This document shows positions 63,959 to 64,000 of a DNA stretch of 64,000 bases, in pieces. The notes under the pieces are model-generated. The model did not search any database. It was given only the letters and a program-made list of their open reading frames with translations, and was not told the DNA's origin. The stretch comes from Pseudomonas reinekei (GTDB lineage: Bacteria > Pseudomonadota > Gammaproteobacteria > Pseudomonadales > Pseudomonadaceae). Positions within the stretch are counted from its first letter, which is position 1, and each line of letters starts with the position of its first letter. The stretch lies in assembly GCF_001945365.1 (NCBI RefSeq), contig NZ_MSTQ01000007.1, positions 124,001 through 188,000 on the forward strand, read 5' to 3'. The position numbers and the translations under genes were made by a program.

Positions 63959-64000
63959 GCGGCCTCCTAGTCGGGGTCCGAGGAAATTAGTATAGCGGCC

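Overview
The window is Pseudomonas DNA, most likely from the P. fluorescens group. It opens inside glmS and carries several families typical of the genus (OprD porins, DUF1652, DUF2188, DUF2790/PtrA-like, DUF6957 and CzcRS). All identifications here come from reading the sequence; no database search was run.

Mobile core (1487-43196): a complete Tn7-like transposon of 41,710 bp sits 24 bp past the glmS stop codon, at the classical attTn7 position. It is bounded by a perfect 5-bp target duplication (ACTTT at 1482-1486 and 43197-43201), TGG/CCA termini, three TnsB-type sites at 20-bp pitch on the glmS side and four spaced sites on the far side. Transposition genes are tnsA, tnsB (D-88-D-35-E spacing as in Tn7), tnsC, a tnsD-type tniQ and a second, AT-richer tniQ. 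The cargo is metal resistance: a MerR regulator divergent from a DsbB/DsbA-like pair, a Cys-rich Zn/Cd/Pb P-type ATPase, DUF3703, CzcD, two CzcRS-type two-component pairs, two OprD porins, CzcCBA, two PtrA-like periplasmic proteins, a broken arsenite-type permease and a Cus (Cu/Ag) CBA-F operon. An AbrB-ParS antitoxin-like gene closes the far end. A 14-bp dyad (about TTACnnAnTTGTAA) precedes five of the metal genes and looks like the operator of the Czc regulators.

Tandem older element (43201 to about 45 kb): directly abutting the first transposon is a second Tn7-like end with two sites at the same 20-bp pitch and the same offset from a TG terminus, followed by an orphan 368-aa tniQ and a ParS-like gene. 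This looks like an earlier attTn7 occupant displaced by the newcomer and then decayed.

Chromosomal backbone (about 45.4-60.8 kb): degraded small genes and IS/MITE-like repeats, then beta-carbonic anhydrase, an LTA-synthase-like sulfatase, an iron(III) ABC transporter, an orphan response regulator, a COG4705 membrane protein, a lipoprotein, a PmrAB/QseBC-like two-component system, a short EamA protein and the dmeR-dmeF cobalt/nickel efflux operon.

Right edge (60.8-64 kb): pseudogenes of a Fis-like protein and a tyrosine integrase, a small AbrB-like gene, a truncated MITE copy, and a third TnsD-sized tniQ on the minus strand. The genes that should precede it lie outside the window, so a third Tn7-like module probably begins here.
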